Assembly (NCBI GenBank): GCA_011959105.1
Contig: BLLU01000234.1
Span: forward strand, 1-34,453
From: Lachnospiraceae bacterium
GTDB taxonomy: Bacteria > Bacillota > Clostridia > Lachnospirales > Lachnospiraceae
Direction of reading: 5' to 3'
Length of the DNA: 34,453 nt
The notes beneath the pieces are model-generated. The model was not told the origin of the DNA, searched no databases, and worked only from the letters and a program-made list of their open reading frames with translations. Shown in pieces: positions 7,041 through 15,672 of the stretch. Position 1 is the stretch's first letter. Every line of letters starts with the position of its first letter. The translations under genes and the position numbers were made by a program.

Positions 7041-8414
7041 CTATTGGCTTTGCTGCAGGTTGCATTGTCTGAAAATCCTCCACAGCATAAATACGGCGGC
7101 GGCCGCCAGCACCATCTCCGCAAAGGGCTGGGCATAGGGCAGGCCATACAGAGGAAACAGCCAATTCAGCACAAAGAGAGCCGGGATTTCCAGCACGATT
7201 TTGCGCAGCAGGGCAAAGACCAGAGCGTATTTGCCCTTGCCCAGGGCCTGGAATACTCCCACCGCCAGAAAATCCATGCCCAGGAAGGGCATGGTGATGC
7301 TGAAGCCCCGCAAAAACTCTGTGCCATAAGCGATGATGGACTCGTTTTCCATAAAGGCTCCGGTCAGCCCCGCCGAGAAAATCCAGAACAGAGCCATGAC
7401 GGCAAACAGCCCCGGCATCATAATCTTCATGGCGAAGGTAATGGCCTTCTTCATCCGGGGATGATTGCCGCTGGCATAGTTGTAGCTGATCAGCGGCATA
7501 ATGCCCTGGGAAAAACCCAGCGCGATCTGCAGAGGCACCATACTGATCTTCTGGGAGATGCCCATGGCCGCCACCGCGTCCGCCCCATACTCGGAGGTGA
7601 AATTGTTCAGGATCGTCATACCCGTCACATTCAGCAGATTCTGGATGGAAGCGGGAATCCCCACGCCGCAGATGCCCAGGATAATGGCCTTGTTCCAGCC
7701 CAGCATCCGGGGATTCACGCACACATAGGTGCTTTTCCGCTTCACATACAGCAGTATAAAGAAATAGGCGCAGGCGGCACAGTTGGACAAAAAGGTGGCC
7801 AGCCCGGCCCCCGCCGCCCCCATGCCAAGCCCCCAGGGCATGATAAATATAGGATCCAGCACAATGTTCAGCAGGCATCCGCTCATGGTGCCGATGCTGG
7901 CATGGAAAGAGGCTCCCTCGGAGCGCACCAGATAGGCCAGCACCACATTGAGAATGGCCGGAACCGCACCGCAGGACACCGTCCAAAGCATATAGGCCGC
8001 CGTGGCAGGCGTGGTGGCCTCATCCGCCCCCAGCAGTACCAGCAGAGGCCCCTTGCCCAGGGTACAGAGCGCCGCAAACAGAGCCCCGCAGAAAAGGGCA
8101 CAGTAAAACCCCATGGCCGAACTCCTGCGCACCATATCATATTCCCGGCGCCCCAGGGCACGGCTCATCATACTGGAAGTTCCCACCCCAAACAGATTGT
8201 TTACCGCATTGAATGCCAGCAGCACCGGGGCCGCCAGCGTCACCGCCGCATTTTGCAGAGGATCATTCAGCATCCCCACAAAATACGTATCCGCCAGATT
8301 GTACAGCACCATCACCAGACTGCTCAGAATGGTGGGAACCGCCAGATTTGCCACTGCCTTGGGGATGGGCATGGTTTCAAACAAAAGAGTTTTGTTGGCC
8401 GCCTGTGCCTTCAT
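7041..8414 (-). CDS. MATE-family multidrug/sodium antiporter
   Basis: A 457-residue integral membrane protein with about twelve hydrophobic segments in two similar halves. The first half begins PIPKAVANLAVPTILSSLVM, followed by NLADTYFVGML, and has GTSSMMSRALGRRE in the loop after the second helix, all typical of MATE exporters. The second half repeats these features (GICGVGIPASIQNLLN and AMGISQKISMVPLQIALGFS). It should export drugs or metabolites in exchange for sodium ions or protons; the substrate is not predictable. It begins at the ATG at 8414 with an AAAGGCG site and lies in a close-packed co-directional run. Confidence 0.93.
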   Translation of the reverse strand: MKAQAANKTLLFETMPIPKAVANLAVPTILSSLVMVLYNLADTYFVGMLNDPLQNAAVTLAAPVLLAFNAVNNLFGVGTSSMMSRALGRREYDMVRRSSAMGFYCALFCGALFAALCTLGKGPLLVLLGADEATTPATAAYMLWTVSCGAVPAILNVVLAYLVRSEGASFHASIGTMSGCLLNIVLDPIFIMPWGLGMGAAGAGLATFLSNCAACAYFFILLYVKRKSTYVCVNPRMLGWNKAIILGICGVGIPASIQNLLNVTGMTILNNFTSEYGADAVAAMGISQKISMVPLQIALGFSQGIMPLISYNYASGNHPRMKKAITFAMKIMMPGLFAVMALFWIFSAGLTGAFMENESIIAYGTEFLRGFSITMPFLGMDFLAVGVFQALGKGKYALVFALLRKIVLEIPALFVLNWLFPLYGLPYAQPFAEMVLAAAAVFMLWRIFRQCNLQQSQ

Positions 8415-8462
8415 TTCAATCGCCTTTCTTATTAGAGTACCGCATAATGCCTAAAAATCGTT

Positions 8463-10427
8463 TCAGTGCGTTTTCCCACGTCCCTGCCGGGCGCCGGCCA
8501 CGGAGTAATAGCATTTGTCGCAGAGGGAACTGCGGGCTCCGATGGGCAGCAGCTTGCCGCAGTAATTGCAGCGGCGCAGGTAGAAGGTTTTACTCTTGCC
8601 CAGTTCCGACAGAATGATATCCTCTGTCTTTAAGCGTTCCTCCACCACCCGTTCCTCATTCATGATTTTGCCGAAACGCACGGAAAACTGGTTGTAGAGG
8701 TCCAGCAGCTTGTAGTATGTCTCCGCCCGCTCCAGCCGGGTATCCCCTCTGACTTCGTCAAACACGGGAAACCGAATGGATATATCCGCCGTGTAGGTCT
8801 TGCAGTAGTACCGCCACATGGCCATGCATTTCTCGTTGCCCAGATCCACATCGCAGGAGATCATGTTATAGAGTTCCCTCTTGTCGTCAAAGCCTGAGAT
8901 GCTGTCCCGGATGCCGTACAGATTCTTGTATTTGATCAGCATCTCCTTGATGTCCATCTTGCGGTAAACATCCAGGTTGGGCTTGATATTGTACCAGGAG
9001 GTAAGGATCTGGTCAATGGGCTGGTCAATGTCCAGCAATACCTGGGGAAAACCGATGATGGCATACTCAATGGTATGCTTCATGGGATATACCCGCTTAA
9101 TATGTTCCAGTCCCGCCTCGGTGGTGGCCGTCACATACCCCACATCGTACATGCCCCGGCGCCCCGCCCGGCCCGCGATCTGCCGCACCTCAAACTCATT
9201 CAGGGGCCGCCGCCCCTTGCCGTCGAATTTGACATGTTCCATGAACACAATGCGCCGGATGGGGAGATTGACTCCCAGGCCGATGGCGTCCGTGGCCACC
9301 ACCACATCATTTTCCCCGTTCAGAAACATCTCAAACTGCTTCCTTCTGATCTGGGGCGGCAGATTGCCATAGATCACGCTGGCCTTTACACCCTGAAGTT
9401 CCAGCCGGGCCGCCACATCCAGTACCATCTTTTTGGAAAAGAGAATCAGGGCGTCCCCCTTGGTCAGGTCGTTGTCAATGTCAAAGGGCTTGTCCTCGAA
9501 TACCAGTTCCGTGTTCCGCTCATGGCGCACAATGTCATACTTGGCATGGCAGCGCTTCAGAATCCGGCGGATGATATTCTCCGCCTCCGGCGCCATGCAG
9601 ATATGCACCTCTTTGGCCTTGATACCCATGACCAGCCGGGACCAGGCATGCCCCCGGAAGGGGTCGCTGATCATCTGGGCCTCGTCTATAACGGCCACGT
9701 CATACTCCAGGTCCAGATCCACCATCTCCGCAGTGCAGGCCGCCACCCGGCTGTCCTGTCCGATGTGCTGTTCCTCTCCGGTGATCATGGAGCAGGGCAC
9801 TTCCGCCGCCAGCAGCTTGTCATAGATCTCCAGCGCCAGCAGACGCAGTGGACCGGCATACACACCGCACTTCGCCTTTTTCAGCCGCTCCACGGACTCG
9901 TAGGTCTTGCCGCTGTTGGTTCCGCCGATGTGCAGGATGAAGCGCCTCTCCATGGCCAGGGCCTGGGTGTACTCCACCTCCGCGTCTGTCTGCACCATAC
10001 CCAGTATGGCCTTGCGCAGTTCCTTCTCCGACGCCTTCAGATACTTATTGTACAGATCGCCGATGCCGGAGGAAACCAGATTGATTTCCCCATGCTCCAG
10101 CAGATACCCGGCAAATCTCTCGCTGTGGGCACAGCCGTCTATATAAGTCAGGTCCATGGAGATGATCTGTCTTCTGGTTTTCTCCATGTCCCGCAGTCGC
10201 GCCGCATTGTTCCGCCCCCGGTAATAATCCGTCAGCGCCGCGCATTGCCGCTTGGGGCTGGCGGTCAGCGCCTTGCCGTTGTCCAGCCGGGCCTCAATGG
10301 TGGTCCGCATCTCCCTGGCCCTGTTGCCTGCGCTGCGGTTGTCCTTAATCTTGTTCTCATGAAAACTCAGGAAATCGGCTTCGTACCGTTTCCTGAGTCT
10401 TTCTTTCACATTTGGCGATATACTCAT
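8463..10427 (-). CDS. SUV3-like superfamily 2 helicase with C-terminal zinc ribbon
   Basis: A 654-residue ATP-dependent helicase. The Walker A motif is GGTNSGKT (about 168-175), preceded by FILHIG; this GGTNSGKT form and the following GPLRLLALE are hallmarks of the SUV3 family of mitochondrial RNA helicases. The Walker B motif is DEAQ (about 248-251). Motif V region ATDAIGLGVNLPI and motif VI QIAGRAGRRG follow. The C-terminus has a CxxC...CxxC ribbon (CNYCGK ... CDKCYY). The N-terminal 150 residues have no match that I can name. SUV3 unwinds RNA with an exonuclease partner; none is encoded here. RNA unwinding is inferred from family. It lies 57 bases after the hybrid kinase gene. Confidence 0.85.
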   Translation of the reverse strand: MSISPNVKERLRKRYEADFLSFHENKIKDNRSAGNRAREMRTTIEARLDNGKALTASPKRQCAALTDYYRGRNNAARLRDMEKTRRQIISMDLTYIDGCAHSERFAGYLLEHGEINLVSSGIGDLYNKYLKASEKELRKAILGMVQTDAEVEYTQALAMERRFILHIGGTNSGKTYESVERLKKAKCGVYAGPLRLLALEIYDKLLAAEVPCSMITGEEQHIGQDSRVAACTAEMVDLDLEYDVAVIDEAQMISDPFRGHAWSRLVMGIKAKEVHICMAPEAENIIRRILKRCHAKYDIVRHERNTELVFEDKPFDIDNDLTKGDALILFSKKMVLDVAARLELQGVKASVIYGNLPPQIRRKQFEMFLNGENDVVVATDAIGLGVNLPIRRIVFMEHVKFDGKGRRPLNEFEVRQIAGRAGRRGMYDVGYVTATTEAGLEHIKRVYPMKHTIEYAIIGFPQVLLDIDQPIDQILTSWYNIKPNLDVYRKMDIKEMLIKYKNLYGIRDSISGFDDKRELYNMISCDVDLGNEKCMAMWRYYCKTYTADISIRFPVFDEVRGDTRLERAETYYKLLDLYNQFSVRFGKIMNEERVVEERLKTEDIILSELGKSKTFYLRRCNYCGKLLPIGARSSLCDKCYYSVAGARQGRGKTH

Positions 10428-10484
10428 AAATTTCCTCTGATCCTTCTGTTCAACTTCCCGGGGCGGGGGAATCCATGATGCCGC

Positions 10485-12956
10485 TTACCGCACCCAGTGC
10501 TCCAGCACTTCCATGAGGCGGCCCAGGTCAATGGGTTTGGCCATATGCTCGTTCATCCCCGAGGATTTGGCCGCCTGAATATCCTCCGCAAAAGCATTGG
10601 CGGTCATGGCCACAATGGGAAGGTATTTGGCGTCTCTGCGTTCCAGGGAGCGAATGGCGCAGGTGGCCTCATAGCCATTCATCACCGGCATCTGTATATC
10701 CATAAACACCAGATTGTAATATCCCGGACTGGCAGCCGCCACCATATCCACCGCAATGCTGCCGTTCTCCGCGGACTCCACTTCCAGCCCCACCATCTCC
10801 AGGATCTCCGTGGCGATCTCCCGGTTCAGTTCATTGTCCTCCACCAGAAGCACCCTTTTGCCGGTAAAATCGTGCTCCAGATTCTTTTCCAGTTCCTCCC
10901 GGGAATTCTCCCGCTCCCGGGCATGGGGATCCTCCGCCAGGCTCCGCAGAACGCTCACCAATCTGCTCTTGAACAGGGGCTTGGTGATAAAAGCGTCCAC
11001 TCCCGCTGCCCGGGCCTCCATCTCGCAATCCGACCAGTCGTAACCCGACAGAATGATAATGGGCACTTCCGGCCCCACCCTGCGCCGAATCTCCCGGGCC
11101 GTCTCTATGCCGTCCATACCGGGCATCTTCCAGTCCAGAATCACGGCAAAATAGTCTTCTCTCCGGCTGTGGGCGGCAAAGGTCCTCTCCACCGCCTCCT
11201 CCCCGGACAGCACTCCCTCGCTGTGCAGCCCCAGTTCGTCCAGCATCAGACAGGTACTCCTGCAGGCGATCTCATCATCGTCCGCCACCAGCACCGGCAG
11301 CTTGATCAGCTCCGTCAGGGACACCGCATCCTCTTCCTGATATTTCAGCAGCACCTGAGCCGTGAAGCGGGATCCCTTCTCCAGCTGGCTTTCCACCTGG
11401 ATATCCCCTCCCATCATACGAATGATGTTCCGGGCGATGGGCATGCCCAGACCGCTTCCCTGCACCTTGCTGGTGCGCACATCCTCGGCGCGCTCAAAGG
11501 GTTCAAAGAGATGGGTGAGGAATTCCTGAGACATGCCGATGCCGTTGTCCTCGAACACAAACTCGTAGCAGCCCGTTTTGACCTGCCCCGAGGGCTTCTC
11601 CGAGAGTTCAATGCAGATGGTTCCGCCGTCCGGGGTATATTTCACGGAATTGTTGACGATGTTCACGAAAGCCTGCTGGATCCGCATACTGTCCCCGATC
11701 ACGTTCTCATGCCGGATGTCGTGGATATGCACTTTCAGCGTATGCCCCTTCTCCTCCGCCAGGGGCTGCACCATACCCAGCAGATTGTCCATCAGATTGG
11801 ACAGATTGAATTCCTCCTCGTTCAGGGTCAGCGTTCCCGCCTCGATCTTGCTCATATCCAGCACTTCATTGATGATGGCCAGCAGATGCCTGCTGGCGGA
11901 AGTGATCTTTCCCAGGCATTCCGTCAGCTTCTCCGGCTCCTGCAGATGGGTGCCGGCGATGGCCGTCATGCCGATGATGGCGTTCATGGGGGTACGGATG
12001 TCATGGGACATCCGGGAGAGGAAATCCGTCTTGGCGCTGCTGGCCCGGTTGGCAGCCTCGTAGGCGTCCTGAAGGGCCTTGCGGGTCTCCCGCTCCTGCC
12101 TGCGCTGCTGGGTGATATCCTTCAGATTGTTCAGCGCCACGATGTCGCCGCTGGCATTGTCCCGGATCAGCAGGATAGTGTGCCGCAGCACCACCGACGC
12201 GCTATCGTCTATATGAGTCTCATACTCCAGCACCAGTTCCGTCTCTCCCCGCTCAAACGCCTGTGCCAGATATTTCATATTGATGCAGCGGCTATAGTTC
12301 TCCCGGTCCTCCGCTGCCACTTTCTGTTCTCCCCATCTGCTGAAAAACGCGTCCGCGCTGCAGGGGGCCTGCATCCCCACCAGCGGCAGGATGGCAGTGC
12401 GCTGCTTCCTGTCAATCTTGTAAAAATCATCCTCGATGCTATTGCGGCTTACGTTCACATTGAATACAAAGAGAGCCTCAGAGATGATGGCCTGACGATA
12501 TTGTTCGTCCTCGCTCAGCCACTGCCTGCGGATGTTCTCTCCCATGGGACGCAGGGAACACACCCAGATTTTCCTCCCGTCCCGGGCCACGGACTGGGTG
12601 CGCACTTCGTTGATCCAGATCGGATTCCCGTCCCGGTTGAGCAGACGGTATTCCCTGACTTCCTTTCCCTCTTCCTGGAAATCGGCCTCAAAAATCCCCC
12701 TGTCCTTCTCATATACCGCCTCCAGATATCTGCCGCCGGTACGTTCCATGAATTCCCCGAAATTCAAACCCAGATTGTTCAGCGCAAAATGGCTGATAAA
12801 GTATATCGGATACCCCTCCTCAAAAAAACCGGCCACTACACCCACCGCCAGGTTGCTGCGCAGCATCTCCACTATTTTTTCCTGGTTTTCCCCCAGTTCC
12901 CTGTCCTCGTCCCTGGTAAAAAACAACTCTTCCTGATAATAAAAGCGCTCCCCCAT
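10485..12956 (-). CDS. soluble hybrid histidine kinase with two receiver domains
   Basis: An 823-residue sensor kinase without membrane segments. In order: a PAS-like domain (about 25-145, ending in a PAC-like YRLLNRDGNPIWINEV), a second sensory domain (about 155-285), a short coiled coil, HisKA with His about 318 in MSHDIRTPMNAIIG, HATPase with N-box VNIVNNSVKYT and G-boxes DNGIGM and GSGLGM, then REC1 (phospho-Asp in ILDWKMPGMDG) and REC2 (phospho-Asp in VFMDIQMPVMNG). No HPt domain is present, so phosphate must pass to a separate protein. The ATG at 12956 is preferred over the GTG at 12962, since the AGG site lies eight bases from the ATG but only two from the GTG. It starts 15 bases after the glycosidase gene. 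Confidence 0.92.
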   Translation of the reverse strand: MGERFYYQEELFFTRDEDRELGENQEKIVEMLRSNLAVGVVAGFFEEGYPIYFISHFALNNLGLNFGEFMERTGGRYLEAVYEKDRGIFEADFQEEGKEVREYRLLNRDGNPIWINEVRTQSVARDGRKIWVCSLRPMGENIRRQWLSEDEQYRQAIISEALFVFNVNVSRNSIEDDFYKIDRKQRTAILPLVGMQAPCSADAFFSRWGEQKVAAEDRENYSRCINMKYLAQAFERGETELVLEYETHIDDSASVVLRHTILLIRDNASGDIVALNNLKDITQQRRQERETRKALQDAYEAANRASSAKTDFLSRMSHDIRTPMNAIIGMTAIAGTHLQEPEKLTECLGKITSASRHLLAIINEVLDMSKIEAGTLTLNEEEFNLSNLMDNLLGMVQPLAEEKGHTLKVHIHDIRHENVIGDSMRIQQAFVNIVNNSVKYTPDGGTICIELSEKPSGQVKTGCYEFVFEDNGIGMSQEFLTHLFEPFERAEDVRTSKVQGSGLGMPIARNIIRMMGGDIQVESQLEKGSRFTAQVLLKYQEEDAVSLTELIKLPVLVADDDEIACRSTCLMLDELGLHSEGVLSGEEAVERTFAAHSRREDYFAVILDWKMPGMDGIETAREIRRRVGPEVPIIILSGYDWSDCEMEARAAGVDAFITKPLFKSRLVSVLRSLAEDPHARERENSREELEKNLEHDFTGKRVLLVEDNELNREIATEILEMVGLEVESAENGSIAVDMVAAASPGYYNLVFMDIQMPVMNGYEATCAIRSLERRDAKYLPIVAMTANAFAEDIQAAKSSGMNEHMAKPIDLGRLMEVLEHWVR

Positions 12957-12971
12957 CTTCACAACCTCGCT

Positions 12972-13937
12972 CTATGCCTGATACCATTTTCTCACCACAG
13001 CTTCAGCCTGCTTCAGGTGAATATTAAACCCCACATCCTTTTCCGCTTCTTCCCTGGTGTGATAAACCTGCGTCCCCCAGTCCCACCAGAACACGCCCTC
13101 AAACCATTCCTGTCCGCTCATAACGGACAGGCAGGACTCATAGAATCTGGCCTGCTCCTCCTGGCTGGCCGGAAACTCTTTGTGCACGAAATCCCAGGGC
13201 ATCTGGGCACATCCCAGAGCACTGCGGCAGCCGATCTCCATAAAAATGATCTTTTTGCCCAGACGCCGGCTCAGTTCCCCCAGATTCCCGGCTATCTTCT
13301 GCCAGTTCTCCCGCATCTCTTCCAGACTTCCGCCGGGTGCGGCTTCCACCGGATAATAGGCGGAAGTTCCCACATAGTCGATGGCGTCATACCAGCCGGC
13401 CGCTTCCTCCTTGCCATGGTTGGTGTTATATACCAGCGGCCCCCCATAGACCTCCCGGACCATGGCGATGGTCTGCCGCCAGTACGCTTCCTTGCGCTCC
13501 GTCCCCAGCATCTCGCAGCCCAGACAGAACATCTCACAGCCCGCATACTGCGCCAGCGCCGCGTAATGGGTCAGAAATGCCTGGTAACTGGCAAACCATT
13601 GGGCCCAGTAAGTGTCCTCTTCCATCATGTTCCCGTCCGGAAAATTGATCAGCGCCCGCCACACACCATCGTCACAGTTGATCATGGGCTTGAGGCACAC
13701 CTTAACGCCCCTGTCCCGGAACCGGCTGATGGCGGCAAGAAGTTCTAAATCCGGAACATTCTTGCGATAGTCAAACAGAATCTCCGTGGAGGCAAAGGTT
13801 TTCTGGTTCACAGGGAACGCCAGACATACCCAGTTGATGCCGGTGTCCATCAGCGCATCCTGGCTGTATCTTCCTTCTTCACTGTCATATAAGCCTTTTA
13901 CGGCGTGAAAACCATAGGTAAATCCTTTTATATTCAT
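12972..13937 (-). CDS. GH113-like glycoside hydrolase (beta-mannanase-type TIM barrel)
   Basis: A 321-residue protein without signal peptide. NIKGFTYG at the start, KVCLKPMI and the Trp-rich active-site segments fit the GH113 family of clan GH-A. Candidate catalytic residues are Glu142 in FCLGCEML (acid/base) and Glu234 in IIFMEIGC (nucleophile), lying on strands 4 and 7 as required for the clan. WWDWGTQ near the C-terminus is also typical. Known members cut beta-1,4-mannans; the lack of a signal peptide points to intracellular action on imported oligosaccharides. The ATG at 13937 has AGAGG six bases upstream. It is followed after 15 bases by the hybrid kinase gene, so the two are probably co-transcribed. 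Substrate is inference. Confidence 0.8.
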   Translation of the reverse strand: MNIKGFTYGFHAVKGLYDSEEGRYSQDALMDTGINWVCLAFPVNQKTFASTEILFDYRKNVPDLELLAAISRFRDRGVKVCLKPMINCDDGVWRALINFPDGNMMEEDTYWAQWFASYQAFLTHYAALAQYAGCEMFCLGCEMLGTERKEAYWRQTIAMVREVYGGPLVYNTNHGKEEAAGWYDAIDYVGTSAYYPVEAAPGGSLEEMRENWQKIAGNLGELSRRLGKKIIFMEIGCRSALGCAQMPWDFVHKEFPASQEEQARFYESCLSVMSGQEWFEGVFWWDWGTQVYHTREEAEKDVGFNIHLKQAEAVVRKWYQA

Positions 13938-13984
13938 GTATTCCTCTTTTCCAGGCGCTTCTCAGGTGCCATGGCCAATTCCGT

Positions 13985-14488
13985 TTACAGGACAAACGCT
14001 TCCTTTATACTGTCATAATGCAAAAAAATCCCCTGCTCCGCCAACTGCCGGATCTCCTCCGCCGTGGCCAGCCGGCAGTCATCCGTCTCGGACTGCTGCA
14101 GCTTCAGATCCTCCAGAGAAAAATCGCCTGTAAAACGGTACACGTCCACAAAGTAATTGTCTCCCTCGCCGGGGTTCTCCCGGCTGTAAGTAAACAGATA
14201 GCCGCCTTCCCAGCCTGCCACGTCCAGACCAGTTTCCTCCAATACTTCCCGGCGAACCGCTTCCGCTGACTCCTCCCCCGCCAAGGCCGCGCCGCCGGAG
14301 ACCTCCCACCAGCCCGGCGCCCAGGCCTTGGTCATCACCCGCTTCGTAATCAAAAACCGTCCGTCCCGCCCGGCTACCACGCCCAGCACGGTCAGGTGGT
14401 ACTCCCCCTCCTGCAGACAAAAGTTATTGCGGCACATGGTGCGGCCGGTCCGCTTTTTGTCCCTGTCATATATATCCCAAATTTCCAT
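13985..14488 (-). CDS. Nudix hydrolase, isopentenyl-diphosphate isomerase-like group
   Basis: A 167-residue protein. It begins MEIWDIYDRDKKRTGRTMCR, the usual N-terminus of YfcD-type Nudix proteins, and has a complete Nudix box, G-x5-E-x7-REVLEETGL, at about residues 63-85. The family hydrolyses nucleoside-diphosphate-linked or other diphosphate compounds; the exact substrate is unknown. The ATG at 14488 is chosen because AAGAGGA lies six to seven bases upstream; the longer open frame upstream overlaps a terminator-like hairpin and has no ribosome site. Confidence 0.9.
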   Translation of the reverse strand: MEIWDIYDRDKKRTGRTMCRNNFCLQEGEYHLTVLGVVAGRDGRFLITKRVMTKAWAPGWWEVSGGAALAGEESAEAVRREVLEETGLDVAGWEGGYLFTYSRENPGEGDNYFVDVYRFTGDFSLEDLKLQQSETDDCRLATAEEIRQLAEQGIFLHYDSIKEAFVL

Positions 14489-14584
14489 TCTGTCCTCTTT
14501 CTGTCCTTTCAGAATTTGGCCTGTGCCAAACCGCGGTTTTCCTGCTGCCCTTATCCCGTTATATCTTATTAAACAGTATACCAG

Positions 14585-14622
14585 AAAAACCATAGGACTG
14601 GCAAGTTTTTCTTGCCAGTCCT
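14585..14622 (-). terminator. intrinsic terminator after the acylphosphatase gene
   Basis: A perfect 12-bp stem (14594-14605 with 14611-14622) around a five-base loop, core GGACTGGCAAG. On the minus strand TTTTT follows four bases later (14585-14589). Confidence 0.6.
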
Positions 14623-14678
14623 TTCAGCCCTCTCCGGTTCTCTCTATGATAAGTCTGTCCCCAGTGCTTCCGCAGCCG

Positions 14679-14945
14679 CTACCGCACCTGAAAAGTCCTC
14701 TCCTGCTCCTTTGGCGGGATCTCCCTGCACTCTATGGTGTCAATCTGGATGTAATTGCTTCGGTTGATCATCACCAGCATCCGATTGATGGCCTCCTCCG
14801 TGCCCTGGACCTCCATCTCCACGGAGCCGTCCCCCTCATTTCTGACCCAGCCCGTGACGCACATGCCGCTGGCCGCGTGTTTTGCCCTGTAGCGGAAGCC
14901 CACCCCCTGCACTCTCCCGGTAAATCGATAATGTTTTCTGACCAT
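14679..14945 (-). CDS. acyP: acylphosphatase
   Basis: An 88-residue protein with the acylphosphatase fold: RFTGRVQGVGFRYR (catalytic Arg in the GRVQGVGFR loop) and GWVRNEGDGSVEMEVQG (catalytic Asn in VRNEGDG). It hydrolyses carboxyl-phosphate bonds of small molecules such as acetyl phosphate. Length is normal for the family. The ATG at 14945 is preceded by GGAGAGGAGG. It is a single gene with its own terminator; a physiological role in this bacterium is not evident. Confidence 0.95.
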   Translation of the reverse strand: MVRKHYRFTGRVQGVGFRYRAKHAASGMCVTGWVRNEGDGSVEMEVQGTEEAINRMLVMINRSNYIQIDTIECREIPPKEQERTFQVR

Positions 14946-15027
14946 GCCGTGCCTCCTCTCCTGCCTGACAAAACTTTCAAATCTATTTTAACAGCAGAGT
15001 ATCGCACATTCAACAGAAAACTTTCGT

Positions 15028-15666
15028 TCATATCTGTTTGCGGCGCTTCATCACCGCCAGGGCACCCGCCGTCAGTGCCACCGCCGCCGCCAGCTGCCAG
15101 CCTTTGCCCTCCATATACCCCTTGGACATGGAAAACAGACTGAATACCCCCAGCCTGCGGCCCAGGCCATAGCTGGCCAGATAGTACAGCATGCACACCA
15201 TGAGTCCTCCGGCGGCATTGCCGCTGATCCCTGCCCCCGCCAGTCCCAGGGCTCCCAGCAGCAGGGCTGAACAGACGCTCCCCCAGACATGGTAGGGCAG
15301 CACCTGGCTCTCACCTGCTTTCATAATCCCGGTGAAAACCAGTACCAGCAGAATCACCGTCAGGCCGGAATACAAAAGCCGCAGCAGGCAGATTGGCAGA
15401 TAACCGGTCTGCCGGGCCCGCACCACATCCCGGATCTCCAGATTTTGTTCCGGCAAAAATACGGTGGCCAGCAGTGCCGGGCCGATCCAGACCAGCAGCA
15501 TCTCCAGGGGCTGGGCCACCGCCGCTCCTTCCAGGGAATTGATATTAAACATGAGTTTTGTCAATATAAGCAGCGCCGCCGCCGACAGGGCAGGCCAGGG
15601 GAACTGATGGCGCAGATTGGTTTTTAAAATACTTCCATAGATTTCCATCTTCTCTCTCATCTTCAT
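15028..15666 (-). CDS. ABC-2-type membrane permease subunit, small
   Basis: A 212-residue membrane protein with about six hydrophobic helices and a short basic C-terminus (MKRRKQI). Its start lies only six bases after the stop of the larger permease gene, and its ribosome site overlaps that gene's end, so the pair is coupled. It is the last gene of the unit response regulator - kinase - ATPase - permease - permease. It should form the channel of an ABC exporter with the larger permease and the ATPase; no domain beyond membrane topology can be read. Substrate unknown. Confidence 0.75.
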   Translation of the reverse strand: MKMREKMEIYGSILKTNLRHQFPWPALSAAALLILTKLMFNINSLEGAAVAQPLEMLLVWIGPALLATVFLPEQNLEIRDVVRARQTGYLPICLLRLLYSGLTVILLVLVFTGIMKAGESQVLPYHVWGSVCSALLLGALGLAGAGISGNAAGGLMVCMLYYLASYGLGRRLGVFSLFSMSKGYMEGKGWQLAAAVALTAGALAVMKRRKQI

Positions 15667-15672
15667 ATACCT

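Noticed and set aside
10497..13748. A very long plus-strand open frame of over 1000 codons opposite the hybrid kinase and glycosidase genes
   Set aside because: It is antisense to two clear genes with full catalytic motifs, has no ribosome site and a composition typical of the mirror of G+C-rich codons.
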